DNA of 64,000 nt, from the NCBI RefSeq assembly GCF_900129315.1, contig NZ_FQUS01000021.1, forward strand, positions 30,451 to 94,450, written 5' to 3'. The first letter of the stretch is position 1. The number at the start of each line of letters is the position of its first letter. Both the position numbers and the translations under genes were made by a program. Source of the stretch: Fodinibius roseus (lineage in GTDB: Bacteria; Bacteroidota; Rhodothermia; Balneolales; Balneolaceae). Positions 54,741-63,757 of this stretch are shown in pieces. The notes below the pieces were generated by a model. It ran no database searches. It worked only from the letters and a program-made list of their open reading frames with translations, and was not told the origin of the DNA.

Positions 54741-55025
54741 ATGCCAAATATAAAATTTAACATACATCAAAAACTGGAACGCAAATTCATGGATCATATG
54801 CGATCCGATACGGCTCAAAACCCGAACGAGGCTAAGATGAAACGTTGAATGCGACATAACAAGGAGTTAGCCCAAGCGGAAACGCTGTGAGACTTCAAGC
54901 AAATGATGAGACAGGATAGTTACTTCGGAGTGGGCGAAGAGCTGATGGTAAATGACGCGTATACCCAATTTCTGGAAGATCTGCTAGCGAAGGAGCTTGA
55001 TTTGGGCGAAGAAAAGTTAGAATAG
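54741..55025 (+). CDS. Small ORF of the element with two in-frame TGA codons
   Basis: A strong ribosome-binding site (AAAGGAGG) precedes ATG 54741. In this frame 94 codons run to TAG at 55023, broken by TGA at 54846-54848 and 54888-54890. The text stays protein-like throughout (NIHQKLERKFMDHMRSD, MRHNKELAQAETL, DFKQMMRQDSYFGVGEELMV, LEDLLAKELDLGEEKLE), and Trp suits both TGA sites; no TGG occurs in it. No family recognised. Either the gene is broken, with only a 35-residue product from the first part, or TGA is read as an amino acid in this element. Confidence 0.45.
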
Positions 55026-55031
55026 CACTGC

Positions 55032-55093
55032 GGCCGGTTGCCCAACCTGGCCGTAGTAGTAATGCCCTGAGAGTACCATCTCGGGGTATTACT
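55032..55093 (+). terminator. Two adjacent hairpins after the small ORF
   Basis: The first (55032-55052) is GGCCGGTTG / CAACCTGGCC with one bulged base. The second (55058-55093) is AGTAATGCCCTGAGA / TCTCGGGGTATTACT, a 15-bp stem with G-U wobble pairs and a six-base loop. The pair probably stops transcription at the end of the element's operon, although no T-run follows. Confidence 0.6.
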
Positions 55094-55150
55094 ATATAGG
55101 GGGGGCAGGGTTTAACCCAGATCTTAAGGATTTTCTCAGTATTGCCCCCC

Positions 55151-55178
55151 GTCAAAACGAACCAGGGTCTGCAAGTAA
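55151..55178 (+). repeat. Imperfect 28-bp direct repeat, copy 1
   Basis: GTCAAAACGAACCAGGGTCT followed by GCAAGTAA matches the copy at 63555-63582 at 25 of 28 positions, same orientation. The two copies flank the 56-63 kb signalling genes. It may be the end of a lost insertion sequence or a chromosomal repeat. Confidence 0.7.
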
Positions 55179-55881
55179 TGTTGTTTAATTTTTGGCCTCT
55201 TAGAAAAGCATATCCTCGTTATATAAAAGTACCCCCGTACTTCTGAAAACCGATTTATATGTTTTCGATCAAATTCTTATAGCGATTACGAAGTTTTTAA
55301 GAAAACATTTAAAGTTCAAGGATTTCAGTGTTAATTAATTTTGAAGGGATCTAAGCATATCTGTGAAGTAATCAAATTGATCCTTGGAATAATTAATAAA
55401 ATCACTGGCTGCGCTTTTCATAAAGGGAGCAATCTGTTGAATATAGTATACTCCCGTACTTACTATTGCCTGTCTCTAAAGTCAAGTATCAAATACAATT
55501 CTATATGCAGCAGCTTCAAATATTTCGGATGTCAAAGAAGCTGGATTCAAAACTTTATGGCTTCCGATTCGGTCAATTCTCCTTTAAGATAGTATGTGAT
55601 CTGCCCTTGTCAAGCGCGAGAGAATTAGTGGTATATGGTTGAGTGTGTCGTTTAATAATATACTATTCCCGGCCTCGATCCTTACAAAAAAAGAAGTTAT
55701 GCATACAGGTGATGTGTATTCGTCCTCTCAGAATTAAAACACAAAATATGCTCATTATCGGCATTATAACCTTCTTAAAGGCGTAGCGGTGCGAATACTA
55801 TTCAAGAATAGTAAAATTTGTAATTCAGTCAAACGGTAAGAGAAGTTTTGAGCAAAAAGGAGTGTTAATCTTATTTTTTTA

Positions 55882-56010
55882 TTAAGTCGCTTTCTTCTTA
55901 AATGGCTTTTCGGTGATAATAGCGTGCTGGGGCGGCAGGTAGCGGACCGCCCACCAGGTGTCCCGCTCCAGTTCCGGCGTGCAAGGTGTTTCAAAGCCTT
56001 CTTTATACAT
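55882..56010 (-). CDS. Possible 42-aa protein or gene fragment
   Basis: The minus-strand frame from ATG 56010 to TAA reads MYKEGFETPCTPELERD, TWWAVRYLPPQHAI and ITEKPFKKKAT. It is much more protein-like (two adjacent Trp, mixed charge) than anything else in this stretch. Too short to classify; it may be a small protein or a leftover of a larger gene. Confidence 0.35.
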   Translation of the reverse strand: MYKEGFETPCTPELERDTWWAVRYLPPQHAIITEKPFKKKAT

Positions 56011-56132
56011 GTTTTTAAAGTCAGTTATATCAGTTATATTTTGTATCCCTATGAATATAAATTTGATAAACGCAAATTTATCAGATTTTAATTTTTTTAG
56101 CGTATCACCTGTCCACGAGTAAATAAGGTAAT

Positions 56133-56432
56133 ATGGGATTCACTGCTATCAGTAAATTTGAAGTTCGCAATAATATGGAAGCCGAAGTCCGCGAGGCTTT
56201 TAGAAACAGGCCACAACTTGTAGAAGATGCCGACGGTTTCAAGGGTCTCAATGTACTATCTCCCAAGGATAATCCGGCTGAATTTTGGCTGATTACTCAC
56301 TGGAGAGATGAAGAATCGTTTCATCATTGGCATAAACACCATCGAAGTGAATCGCATCAACATATACCGGATGGATTAAAACTGGTAAAACGGAGTTTTT
56401 CATTATCCTTTTTTAATCATATCACTTCCTGA
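56133..56432 (+). CDS. Antibiotic biosynthesis monooxygenase (ABM)-fold protein
   Basis: The 99 residues have the ABM/heme-monooxygenase ferredoxin-like fold: ISKFEVRNNMEAEVREAF, a GFKGLNVLSPKDNPAEFWLI strand pair and THWRDEESFHHWHKHH. This fold includes IsdG/HmoA heme-degrading enzymes and cofactor-free monooxygenases. The His-rich tail could bind heme or metal, which is a guess. It is 9 bases before the B12-binding protein, so probably one transcript with it and the kinase. Confidence 0.85.
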   Translation: MGFTAISKFEVRNNMEAEVREAFRNRPQLVEDADGFKGLNVLSPKDNPAEFWLITHWRDEESFHHWHKHHRSESHQHIPDGLKLVKRSFSLSFFNHITS

Positions 56433-56441
56433 CCCTTGTTT

Positions 56442-57503
56442 ATGTCAAATTCAATGAGTTCAGCAGCAGAAAATATAGCGGAGCATAAGCAGGATTTAGC
56501 TCAACTTACTACGGATTTGTATTTTGATGATCACGCTGAATTGGAAGATCAGTATGGCAAAAAAGGGAGAGAAAAGTGCCTTGAGGATACCATTTATCAT
56601 ATCAATTATCTGGAGCAAGCGGTCAGGGTCAACAGCGTTATCCTGTTTAGTAACTACCTGGAATGGGCTCGTACGATGCTTAAAGAGCGGGATATTCCTG
56701 TAAATGATCTTGTTGATAACATGATGTTTTTGAAAAAAGCTCTTCAGAAGCGTTTAGCTGAAGATGAGGCTGCAATAGTGGTTGAATTTATCACTAAAGG
56801 GCTTCAATCATTTAATGACATACAGATAGCTCAAGAAACTTTCCTTAAGGATGGCAATCCGTTGGTTGAGGAAGCACGAATCTATCTCGAGTTGCTGTTG
56901 GCCGGTAACCGAAAAGAAGCCGCTAAACTTATTGATGATTTAGTGGCACATGATACTCCCATAAAAGATATTTATGAGTACATTTTTCAAAATACCCAGT
57001 ACGAAGTGGGCGTATTGTGGCAAAATAACAAAATATCAGTCGCACATGAGCACTATTGCACAGCAGCTACTCAACTTATCATGTCCCGTTTATATCCAAA
57101 GATATTCTCAATGGATAAAAAGAAGAGCAAGTTAGTAGCTTGCTCGGTTGCGGATGAATTACACGAAATTGGTATTCGCATGGTAGCTGATTTTTTTGAA
57201 ATGGATGGCTGGGATACGCATTATTTGGGTGCCAACATGCCCGATGAGCATTTGATTAAAACACTTAAGGAATTCAATGCCGATATATTGGCCATCTCTG
57301 TAACATTGCCACTGCATATTGGCCAAGCACAAGACCTTATCCAAAAGTTAAAAAGAGATAAAGAGGCAGAGGATATTAAGGTTCTCGTGGGTGGTTATCC
57401 CTTTCGGTTTATCCCGGATTTATGGAAGAAACTTGGTGCTGATGCTTCCGCATCGACCGCAAAAGAGGCTATTGAAATAGCAAATAAACTGATAAGAAAT
57501 TGA
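56442..57503 (+). CDS. Cobalamin-binding sensor protein (CarH/LitR-like B12 domain)
   Basis: The 353 residues have an N-terminal helical part (about 1-130) without the MerR DNA-binding domain of CarH, then a B12-binding cap helix bundle with the photoreceptor motif W-x9-EH (Trp193, Glu203-His204 in LWQNNKISVAHEH), and a Rossmann B12 domain with ELHEIGIRM (ExHxxG) and LVGGYPF. In CarH this arrangement binds adenosylcobalamin and responds to light. Lacking a DNA-binding part, it most likely signals through the kinase whose TTG start overlaps its TGA stop. The ATG at 56442 is used; the frame continues to a TTG at 56436. Confidence 0.88.
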   Translation: MSNSMSSAAENIAEHKQDLAQLTTDLYFDDHAELEDQYGKKGREKCLEDTIYHINYLEQAVRVNSVILFSNYLEWARTMLKERDIPVNDLVDNMMFLKKALQKRLAEDEAAIVVEFITKGLQSFNDIQIAQETFLKDGNPLVEEARIYLELLLAGNRKEAAKLIDDLVAHDTPIKDIYEYIFQNTQYEVGVLWQNNKISVAHEHYCTAATQLIMSRLYPKIFSMDKKKSKLVACSVADELHEIGIRMVADFFEMDGWDTHYLGANMPDEHLIKTLKEFNADILAISVTLPLHIGQAQDLIQKLKRDKEAEDIKVLVGGYPFRFIPDLWKKLGADASASTAKEAIEIANKLIRN

Positions 57504-58708
57504 GCAAAAACACAAAAAAATCCCCGCAGGGAATTGCTTTAGAAGTAAGCAATAGAGGAATTCTTAACAGGGTTATTCATGATACCTTCGGATTATTTCC
57601 CGAAAAGCCGTCGGCCTCAACCACCTTTGCCGATTGTTTGGAGACAGATAGTATTGCAAAAGGTTATAAACTCATTGATTCTGTGAATAAAAATGGGGTA
57701 GCCTACGGGTGGGAATTACATATCTGTGACGAAGGCTCTTCTACGTTGTTTAACTTTTCGGGTGTGAAGATGGATGATATGAATCTGATTATCGGTATTC
57801 CTGACCCAGAGGACAGAGAGCAATTCCTCAATGGTTTGATGGAGATGAATAATGAGCAGATAAATAAGCTGCGCTCTCTGATGAAAAATAAGCGGGCAGT
57901 CCCGCAGTCAAGTGAGGAAGAGTGGAACCTGTATGATGAAATGAGCGGACTGAACAATGAGTTGGCAAATATGCAGCGTAAACTCACCAAAAAAACAGCC
58001 GAACTGGAGCGTACAAATGAACTCAAAAATCAAATGTTGGGCATGGCTGCACATGACCTTCGTAACCCGCTTAATCTCATCCAGAATTATGCTGTTTTTT
58101 TATTGGAAGATCATCATGAGACTCCTTTTCTTAGCGAAGAGCAAGAGCAGCTGGTGAAAGAGATTAAAGCGTCCAGTAAGCATATGGTTAATATCATTGA
58201 GGACATGCTTGATATTTCTACTTTTGAATCGGGAAGTTTAAGCCTCGAAATGGAAGAACACGACCTCATTCAACTAATTGAACGGGTTGTTACATTGAAC
58301 GGATCGGCTGCAGCCAAAAAGAATATAAAAATCAGTTTAGAACTGCCTGAGTCGTCCGTTGTTAAGGAGATCGATTATCATAAATTTCAGCAAGTATTGG
58401 ACAACCTGTTATCGAATGCTATCAAGTTTTCGCATTCCGATACCGAAGTGCGGGTAGGCATTCAGAAAGCATCCAAAAGCGATAAAGTTACCATCGTTGT
58501 CCGGGATCAGGGTCAGGGAATTCCGGAAGATGAGATAGAAAAGTTATTTCAGCCCTTTTCCCAATTAAGCGCGGTGCCGACCGGTGGAGAGAAAAGTACA
58601 GGGCTTGGCCTGGCTATCGCTGATAAAATTGTGAGGGCCCATGGGGGACATATAGAGGTAGAAAGCGAGCCGGGTACGGGATCAACTTTTTGTATCGAGC
58701 TTCCCTAA
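57500..58708 (+). CDS. Sensor histidine kinase coupled to the B12-binding protein
   Basis: TTG at 57500 overlaps the previous stop in TTGA; no ATG exists near, so it should be the true start. The 402 residues comprise a PAS-like N-terminal domain (about 18-110), a coiled coil (about 140-178), and the HisKA dimerisation domain with His185 in MAAHDLRNPL. The HATPase_c domain shows N-box LDNLLSNAIKFS, G1 DQGQGIP, and G2 TGLGLAI. There is no membrane segment, so it is cytosolic, as suits an internal B12/light signal. No response regulator is adjacent on this strand; the single-domain one at 58996 is a candidate. Confidence 0.9.
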   Translation: MSKNTKKSPQGIALEVSNRGILNRVIHDTFGLFPEKPSASTTFADCLETDSIAKGYKLIDSVNKNGVAYGWELHICDEGSSTLFNFSGVKMDDMNLIIGIPDPEDREQFLNGLMEMNNEQINKLRSLMKNKRAVPQSSEEEWNLYDEMSGLNNELANMQRKLTKKTAELERTNELKNQMLGMAAHDLRNPLNLIQNYAVFLLEDHHETPFLSEEQEQLVKEIKASSKHMVNIIEDMLDISTFESGSLSLEMEEHDLIQLIERVVTLNGSAAAKKNIKISLELPESSVVKEIDYHKFQQVLDNLLSNAIKFSHSDTEVRVGIQKASKSDKVTIVVRDQGQGIPEDEIEKLFQPFSQLSAVPTGGEKSTGLGLAIADKIVRAHGGHIEVESEPGTGSTFCIELP

Positions 58709-58995
58709 TAGTTATATAAAGCTTCCCCGACCGATTGCTCCCAGAAGGGATTTTCCACACTGTCCGACGTTGTCTTCATAAATGCGACGGTTGGAATCTT
58801 CCGCAATGGCCGATCCTAATATAAGGAAGTTTATAAACAGAAGATTATCGTTTCTTTGATGGAAAGAGATCGTATGATCGTATCATACAGAAAATATCCT
58901 TTTGTATCATTTTATTAGCCATTGGTTTGTAAAGATACCAAGCCATACTCCGCCAATCCCTAAAATAAGATGCAGGCTAATCCTTCATGATAACC
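58709..58995. other. Convergent intergenic gap
   Basis: About 290 bases between the converging kinase and response-regulator genes. No clear terminator stem was found; composition is AT-rich. Confidence 0.3.
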
Positions 58996-59373
58996 CTAGC
59001 TGCCAAATATTTTATCAATGGATGTTTTGAGATCGTCCATTTCTATAGGTTTTATCAGGTAATCTATATAATTGGTTTCCCGGGCCCTTTCTTTATAATA
59101 CTGGTCCGAGTTGCCGGTAATGTAGATTACCGGAACATCTGATGATTCACGTATTTTCTGCATGGCTGTAATTCCGTCAATATCATCTTTGAGCTGTATG
59201 TCCATCAAAATGATATCCGGTTCGTGTTCTTGTGCCAGGCTTATTGCTTTTTTACCGGTTACAGCTTTTTCAACAGTATCAAAGCCCATTTTGTTTATCA
59301 TGCGTTCTAAAACCATAGAGATGATCATATCATCTTCTACGATGAGCACTTTTTTTAATTGATCTCTTCGCAT
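58996..59373 (-). CDS. Single-domain response regulator
   Basis: The 125 residues are one receiver domain: acidic pocket VEDD (13-15), phospho-acceptor Asp58 in LMDIQL, conserved Thr in YITGNSD and Lys in YLIKPIE. No output domain, so it acts by protein contact or as a phosphate relay. The start lies 12 bases after the large hybrid kinase's stop, so they are co-transcribed. It is likely phosphorylated by that kinase, perhaps also by the B12-linked kinase. Confidence 0.92.
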   Translation of the reverse strand: MRRDQLKKVLIVEDDMIISMVLERMINKMGFDTVEKAVTGKKAISLAQEHEPDIILMDIQLKDDIDGITAMQKIRESSDVPVIYITGNSDQYYKERARETNYIDYLIKPIEMDDLKTSIDKIFGS

Positions 59374-59385
59374 GGTTGTCTGGTT

Positions 59386-62300
59386 TTAATACAACTGAGC
59401 ATTGCCAATTCCTTTAATGTCGGCCTTTTCAAAGCTGAGGGTAAATAGGGTACCCTGGTCTAATGATTCGTAGCCATAGTTAGCATCAAGCTGAATGGCC
59501 AGCGTATCAATTAATTGTAATCCAAGATTATTACCCTTGAACGCACTGTCAAAATTATCGGGCAAGCCCTGGCCGTTGTCTCTTATTCGAATGTGAACAA
59601 TCTTATTTTCTTCAAATATCTCAACATGTAATGTTCCCTTTTGTTCTTGATCAAAAGCATGTTTGTACACATTGGTTACGACTTCATTGACAATTAAAGA
59701 GCAGGGAATGGCCTGGTTTATATTTATAGCTACGGGTTCAAGATCGAAATGTAATGTAATATTTGCATCCTTTTGAAATGCCCCTGTAACATTTGAAACC
59801 AGCTTTTTAATATTTTGGCCAAGCTGCAGGTGGGAATAACTATTTGACTGATACAGGAGTTCATGTATGGACGCCATTGTCTTGATGCGTACGACACTGT
59901 CAAACAGTTTGTCTTTTAAACTTTCATCTTCTTCACTAAATGCCTGCAGCTGCATCATGCCTGAAACAACTGCCAGGTTATTCTTTACGCGATGATGTAT
60001 CTCTCTCAGCAGGGTTTCTTTTTCTTTTAAAGACGCTTCTAATTCTTTTTCATGCTGTTTCAGTTCCGTGATATCCTGTAGGGAGCCAATCATACGAACC
60101 GCATTTCCCTGGCCGTCCCGAATGATAAAGCCGCGTTCAAAAACGGTGGCATACGAACCGTCGTTTTTTTGGAAGCGATATTCCTGTTCCCACTGGGATT
60201 TTTCTGTGTTCTCTAAAATGTGATTTAAACTTTCTTTGACCTCAGGAAGGTCCTCAGGGTGAATATTTTGAGTCCAATGCCTGATCGTATATTGCTCCTG
60301 GGTATGATAGGGGAACTTTTCCCGGAAACTGTCATCCCATTGCAGGATATCTTTTGCAATATTCCAATCATAAACAACATCATCGGTTGCTTTGGTTACA
60401 TATTCATAAAGTTCTAAGTTTTCTTTTAGTTTCTGTTCACGCTCAATTTGAGTTGTTACATCACGCGAATTTGCTATAAAGCCATCAACGGCCGGGTTAT
60501 CTAAAAGATTTGTGATAATCGTTTCAACCCATCGCCATTCTCCTTTACCATCTTTAAATAAAAAGGGCTTAATTTTAGCTCTCTTTGTTTCCGGCAAGGT
60601 TGCTAAAACTTCTTGTATGCGGCCTTTATGCTTGTCATGGATATAGTCGAGGGCGTTGTTTCCTATAAACTCTTCCGGAGGTATCCCTAAAACAGACACC
60701 GAGGTGGGAGCAACGTATGTATAGTTCCCATTCTGGTCCAGAATGGCAATTAAATCCGATCCATCCTGAACTAGTGATTTAAATCGTTGTTCGCGCAGGG
60801 CTAGCTTTTGTTCTGCTTTCTCCTTGTCAAAGCTGTCAAAAAGCAACCGGAGAAGATGGGCCACGCGGTCAATAGTATTCTTTTCGCGATCAGAGGGTGC
60901 CTGCGGTGTTTTATAGTAAATGGCAAACGTTGCCACCACGTTTTGGTCGCTGTCTATTATCGGTTTGGACCAGCAGGCACTGAAGTTATATTTATCACCC
61001 AGGTGTCGATACCCCTCCCAACGGGGATTTCCATAAATATTTTCTGCGATAACAGGTTCCTTAAGATATGCCGCCGTGCAACAAGTACACATGTTATTGC
61101 CAATAGAAATGCCCTCAATTTCAGCCAAATATGCTTTAGGCAAACTGGGGGCTGCCAGGTTTTGAAGTTTTCCATTCACAATTTTCTGAATAGAACAGGT
61201 CATGCAGGAATGCAAGTCCTCAAGCTTAAGTAAAAGCTTTTCTGCAAGAACTGATAAGCTGCTATTGCCCGTGATACTCTCTTCCAGAATATCACGTTCA
61301 ATTTTTTCCAATTCCCTGTAATATCTGCGTTCGGTAACATCGTGGCTATTGATCACATATCCGTTAAGGACCGGACTCTGTGAAAGGTCCGATCCTATGC
61401 TTTCTTTCCAAATCCAATGACCCTCTTTGTGCTTGAATCGGTAGGGCAGCGTATGTTGGTTCTCCTTTTTCGTTTGTAATTTGCGAAAGCGGGCCCGTAC
61501 CCGGTCTCTGTCGTCCGGATGCATGAACTTAAAGGCATTTTTACCTGTCAGCTCTTGGGAAGACCACCCGGTAATTTGTTCATGGTTTTCACTTATATAA
61601 CTGAAAATTCCTTCTTCGTTCAGGACTGCAATCGTGCTGGCACCTGATCGTACAAGCGATTTAAACTTTTGTTCGCTTAATTGCCGTTCGCGTTCAGCCT
61701 CCAGCTTTTCGGTAACGTCTTCCGCAAGCACCATAGCAGCTTCTCGCCCTTCATAATCAATACTGTTTCTTTTTATATTTACATGTATAATGGATTCCTC
61801 TTTTGTTTTATGGCGGAACAGCCCCTCATAATAACTATCCTTTTTCCTGCGCTTCTCTTTTACCGCTTCCATAAGCTCAGGGATATCGCCTTCCGGACGA
61901 ATATCTTTTAGCGTCATGTCCATGAACTCTTCATAGCTGTAACCATAATGGCTGATCGCTGCCCGGTTTACATCCAAAAACTTCAGCGTTTCAGGATCAT
62001 ACACCCACATAGGTTGGGGGGACAGATTAAAAATATTCCGATATTTTTTTTCGGAAACTTTGCGGCCGGTTATATCCTGGAAGCTCCCGTATACGCGTAT
62101 ACATTGTCCGTCTTTAAATTCCGCTTGCCCCGTATTACGAACCCAGCGTGTATTCCCTTTCGCGGTTCGAATGGCTATTTCATTATCATATGAGGTTCCA
62201 TTGGCAACAGCTTCTTTAAAAGCATTTTTTCCTAACTCTTGACTTTGGGGGGCAATGAAAGAGATGCTGTCTTCTACTGTTGGTTGAAAATCCTCATCTA

Positions 62301-63192
62301 CTTCAAGTATTTCTCGGATGGCGTTCGACCAGTAAACAGTCCCATTCTTATTGATAGAGAAGTCAATTTCCCAATGGCCAATTTTAGCTATTTTATACGC
62401 CTTGTCACGTTGCCGCTCAGCGTTCTTTTGCTGGGTAATATCAAGCATAATGCCCCGCAACTGGTTCGGTTTTCCATCTTCCATGATGACGCTCACATAA
62501 TCCCGAAACCACACATACTCATCATTGGCAGTAAGCATGCGATATTCGAACTCATGATTGTCTCCCTGCCGGGTTTTGTGATGGCAATAGGATACTGCTC
62601 GCGGGCGGTCGTTAGGATGAATATGATCCTGCCAAAAATTTGGGGTATTAAGCCATTCTTTTGGTGTATATCCTAATAGTTGCCTGACTTGGGGGCTTAT
62701 ATAATGGAATTCAAATGTTTGGGCATCCGCCTCCCAAACAATGCCATCAACCGAATCAATAATCGATTGTTGTCGTTTTTTGGCCTGTTCAAGTTCATGT
62801 TGTTTTTGCAGGTGTTGCTCATAGTTTTGAAGCTCCCGTTTTACAGCTGCCCCCAACCGCTCGATGTTGTCTTTCATGGCATAGTCAGAAGCCCCTTCCA
62901 ACATAATATCGACGGCCTTCTCTTCGCCTATAGAGCCGGCAACCAAAATAAAGGGTAGCTGAGGATGCTGGTCTCGAACAATCCTGAGGGCGCTGGTACC
63001 GGATAGCGTGGGCAGGTTATAATCGCTGATAACCAAATCAGGGGGCTTATTATCGAGACGGTCAATCAATTGCCCTTCTGTCTGAATAATATCGAGGTGA
63101 AGATCAATATCCTGTTTGTTCAGCTCAGTCTCAATGAGATCGGTATCGCTCTCATCATTATCAATCAGCAAAATATGATATGCTTTCCCCAT
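59386..63192 (-). CDS. Large multi-PAS sensor kinase with N-terminal receiver (REC-PAS-GAF-PAS-HisKA_2)
   Basis: About 1268 residues without membrane segments. Order (approx.): receiver 1-120 (Asp57 in LVISDYNLP); PAS 140-265, 270-385, 385-505 and 515-630, several with PAC segments ending DITxxK/R; GAF 650-815 with CTCCTAAYLKEPVIAENIYG and SACWSKP; PAS 825-935 and 945-1065; then the HisKA_2 domain (EIHHRVKNNLAVVSGMMQLQ) and HATPase (NEVVTNVYKHAF, DNGQGLPDNF). HisKA_2 kinases often act with single-domain regulators, one of which is encoded directly downstream. The GAF cysteine cluster is unusual. ATG 63192 is used; the frame opens at a TTG 30 bases earlier. Signal unknown. Confidence 0.9.
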   Translation of the reverse strand: MGKAYHILLIDNDESDTDLIETELNKQDIDLHLDIIQTEGQLIDRLDNKPPDLVISDYNLPTLSGTSALRIVRDQHPQLPFILVAGSIGEEKAVDIMLEGASDYAMKDNIERLGAAVKRELQNYEQHLQKQHELEQAKKRQQSIIDSVDGIVWEADAQTFEFHYISPQVRQLLGYTPKEWLNTPNFWQDHIHPNDRPRAVSYCHHKTRQGDNHEFEYRMLTANDEYVWFRDYVSVIMEDGKPNQLRGIMLDITQQKNAERQRDKAYKIAKIGHWEIDFSINKNGTVYWSNAIREILEVDEDFQPTVEDSISFIAPQSQELGKNAFKEAVANGTSYDNEIAIRTAKGNTRWVRNTGQAEFKDGQCIRVYGSFQDITGRKVSEKKYRNIFNLSPQPMWVYDPETLKFLDVNRAAISHYGYSYEEFMDMTLKDIRPEGDIPELMEAVKEKRRKKDSYYEGLFRHKTKEESIIHVNIKRNSIDYEGREAAMVLAEDVTEKLEAERERQLSEQKFKSLVRSGASTIAVLNEEGIFSYISENHEQITGWSSQELTGKNAFKFMHPDDRDRVRARFRKLQTKKENQHTLPYRFKHKEGHWIWKESIGSDLSQSPVLNGYVINSHDVTERRYYRELEKIERDILEESITGNSSLSVLAEKLLLKLEDLHSCMTCSIQKIVNGKLQNLAAPSLPKAYLAEIEGISIGNNMCTCCTAAYLKEPVIAENIYGNPRWEGYRHLGDKYNFSACWSKPIIDSDQNVVATFAIYYKTPQAPSDREKNTIDRVAHLLRLLFDSFDKEKAEQKLALREQRFKSLVQDGSDLIAILDQNGNYTYVAPTSVSVLGIPPEEFIGNNALDYIHDKHKGRIQEVLATLPETKRAKIKPFLFKDGKGEWRWVETIITNLLDNPAVDGFIANSRDVTTQIEREQKLKENLELYEYVTKATDDVVYDWNIAKDILQWDDSFREKFPYHTQEQYTIRHWTQNIHPEDLPEVKESLNHILENTEKSQWEQEYRFQKNDGSYATVFERGFIIRDGQGNAVRMIGSLQDITELKQHEKELEASLKEKETLLREIHHRVKNNLAVVSGMMQLQAFSEEDESLKDKLFDSVVRIKTMASIHELLYQSNSYSHLQLGQNIKKLVSNVTGAFQKDANITLHFDLEPVAININQAIPCSLIVNEVVTNVYKHAFDQEQKGTLHVEIFEENKIVHIRIRDNGQGLPDNFDSAFKGNNLGLQLIDTLAIQLDANYGYESLDQGTLFTLSFEKADIKGIGNAQLY

Positions 63193-63554
63193 TGGGATGG
63201 CCCGAGTTACTTTAGAATGCAATCCTGTTTGTAATTATTTAATTTAGCCCGTACGTGTATTAATAGCTATTGAACCCCATACCACATATAATAATTGATA
63301 CCCCTCTTATATATATAGGCCTGATATGCTACCATTTACGAATGCAGCCAAGAAATCTTTGTAATTGTATAATAATATGGGCCGCCCGATCGCAGATAGC
63401 AAAAACAGCTAAAAAGATAATAATTTATTCTTTGATAACGAAATGGGACACATACGCTATTATTAACGAAATCTAATTTGCTATATGTATATATCTAAAT
63501 TAGCGCTCTTTTTACAATACAGTATATTTATCTATCTTTCCAGGAAGTGATCCG

Positions 63555-63582
63555 GTCAAAACGAATCGGGGTCTGGAAGTAA
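63555..63582 (+). repeat. Imperfect 28-bp direct repeat, copy 2
   Basis: GTCAAAACGAATCGGGGTCT followed by GGAAGTAA: 25 of 28 bases match copy 1 at 55151-55178, same orientation. It lies 330 bases upstream of the large kinase's start codon on the other strand. Confidence 0.7.
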
Positions 63583-63736
63583 CAATTTTATTATTTCTAT
63601 ATAAATGGATACCTTTCTAAATTATCTCCCCTTCGAAAGTCAGATTTTCATAGAAACTGACTTGTTCTATTAACATTTCCCTCTTTCGCAATTACCTTTA
63701 GAATAGACCTTTTATCATTAAGTATTCGTAAATTAG

Positions 63737-63757
63737 GCCGATAATATTATTATCGGC
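63737..63757. repeat. Perfect palindrome
   Basis: GCCGATAATA-T-TATTATCGGC is a 21-base palindrome with 10-bp arms in an otherwise AT-rich stretch. It could be an operator or a terminator for a gene outside the window. The half ATTATCGGCATT recurs near 55757. Confidence 0.6.

Larger units (their letters stand above)
55026..56132. other. Gene-poor boundary region at the right side of the element
   Basis: About 1.1 kb. It begins with two hairpins (see 55032-55093), then GGGGGGCA / TGCCCCCC arms bracketing about 35 bases (55100-55150), and the first copy of a 28-bp repeat (55151). The rest is AT-rich with no coding signal except a 42-codon minus-strand frame at 55882-56010. No copy of the tRNA 3' end was found, so I cannot place the element's right end, but this is a plausible zone. 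Confidence 0.45.
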
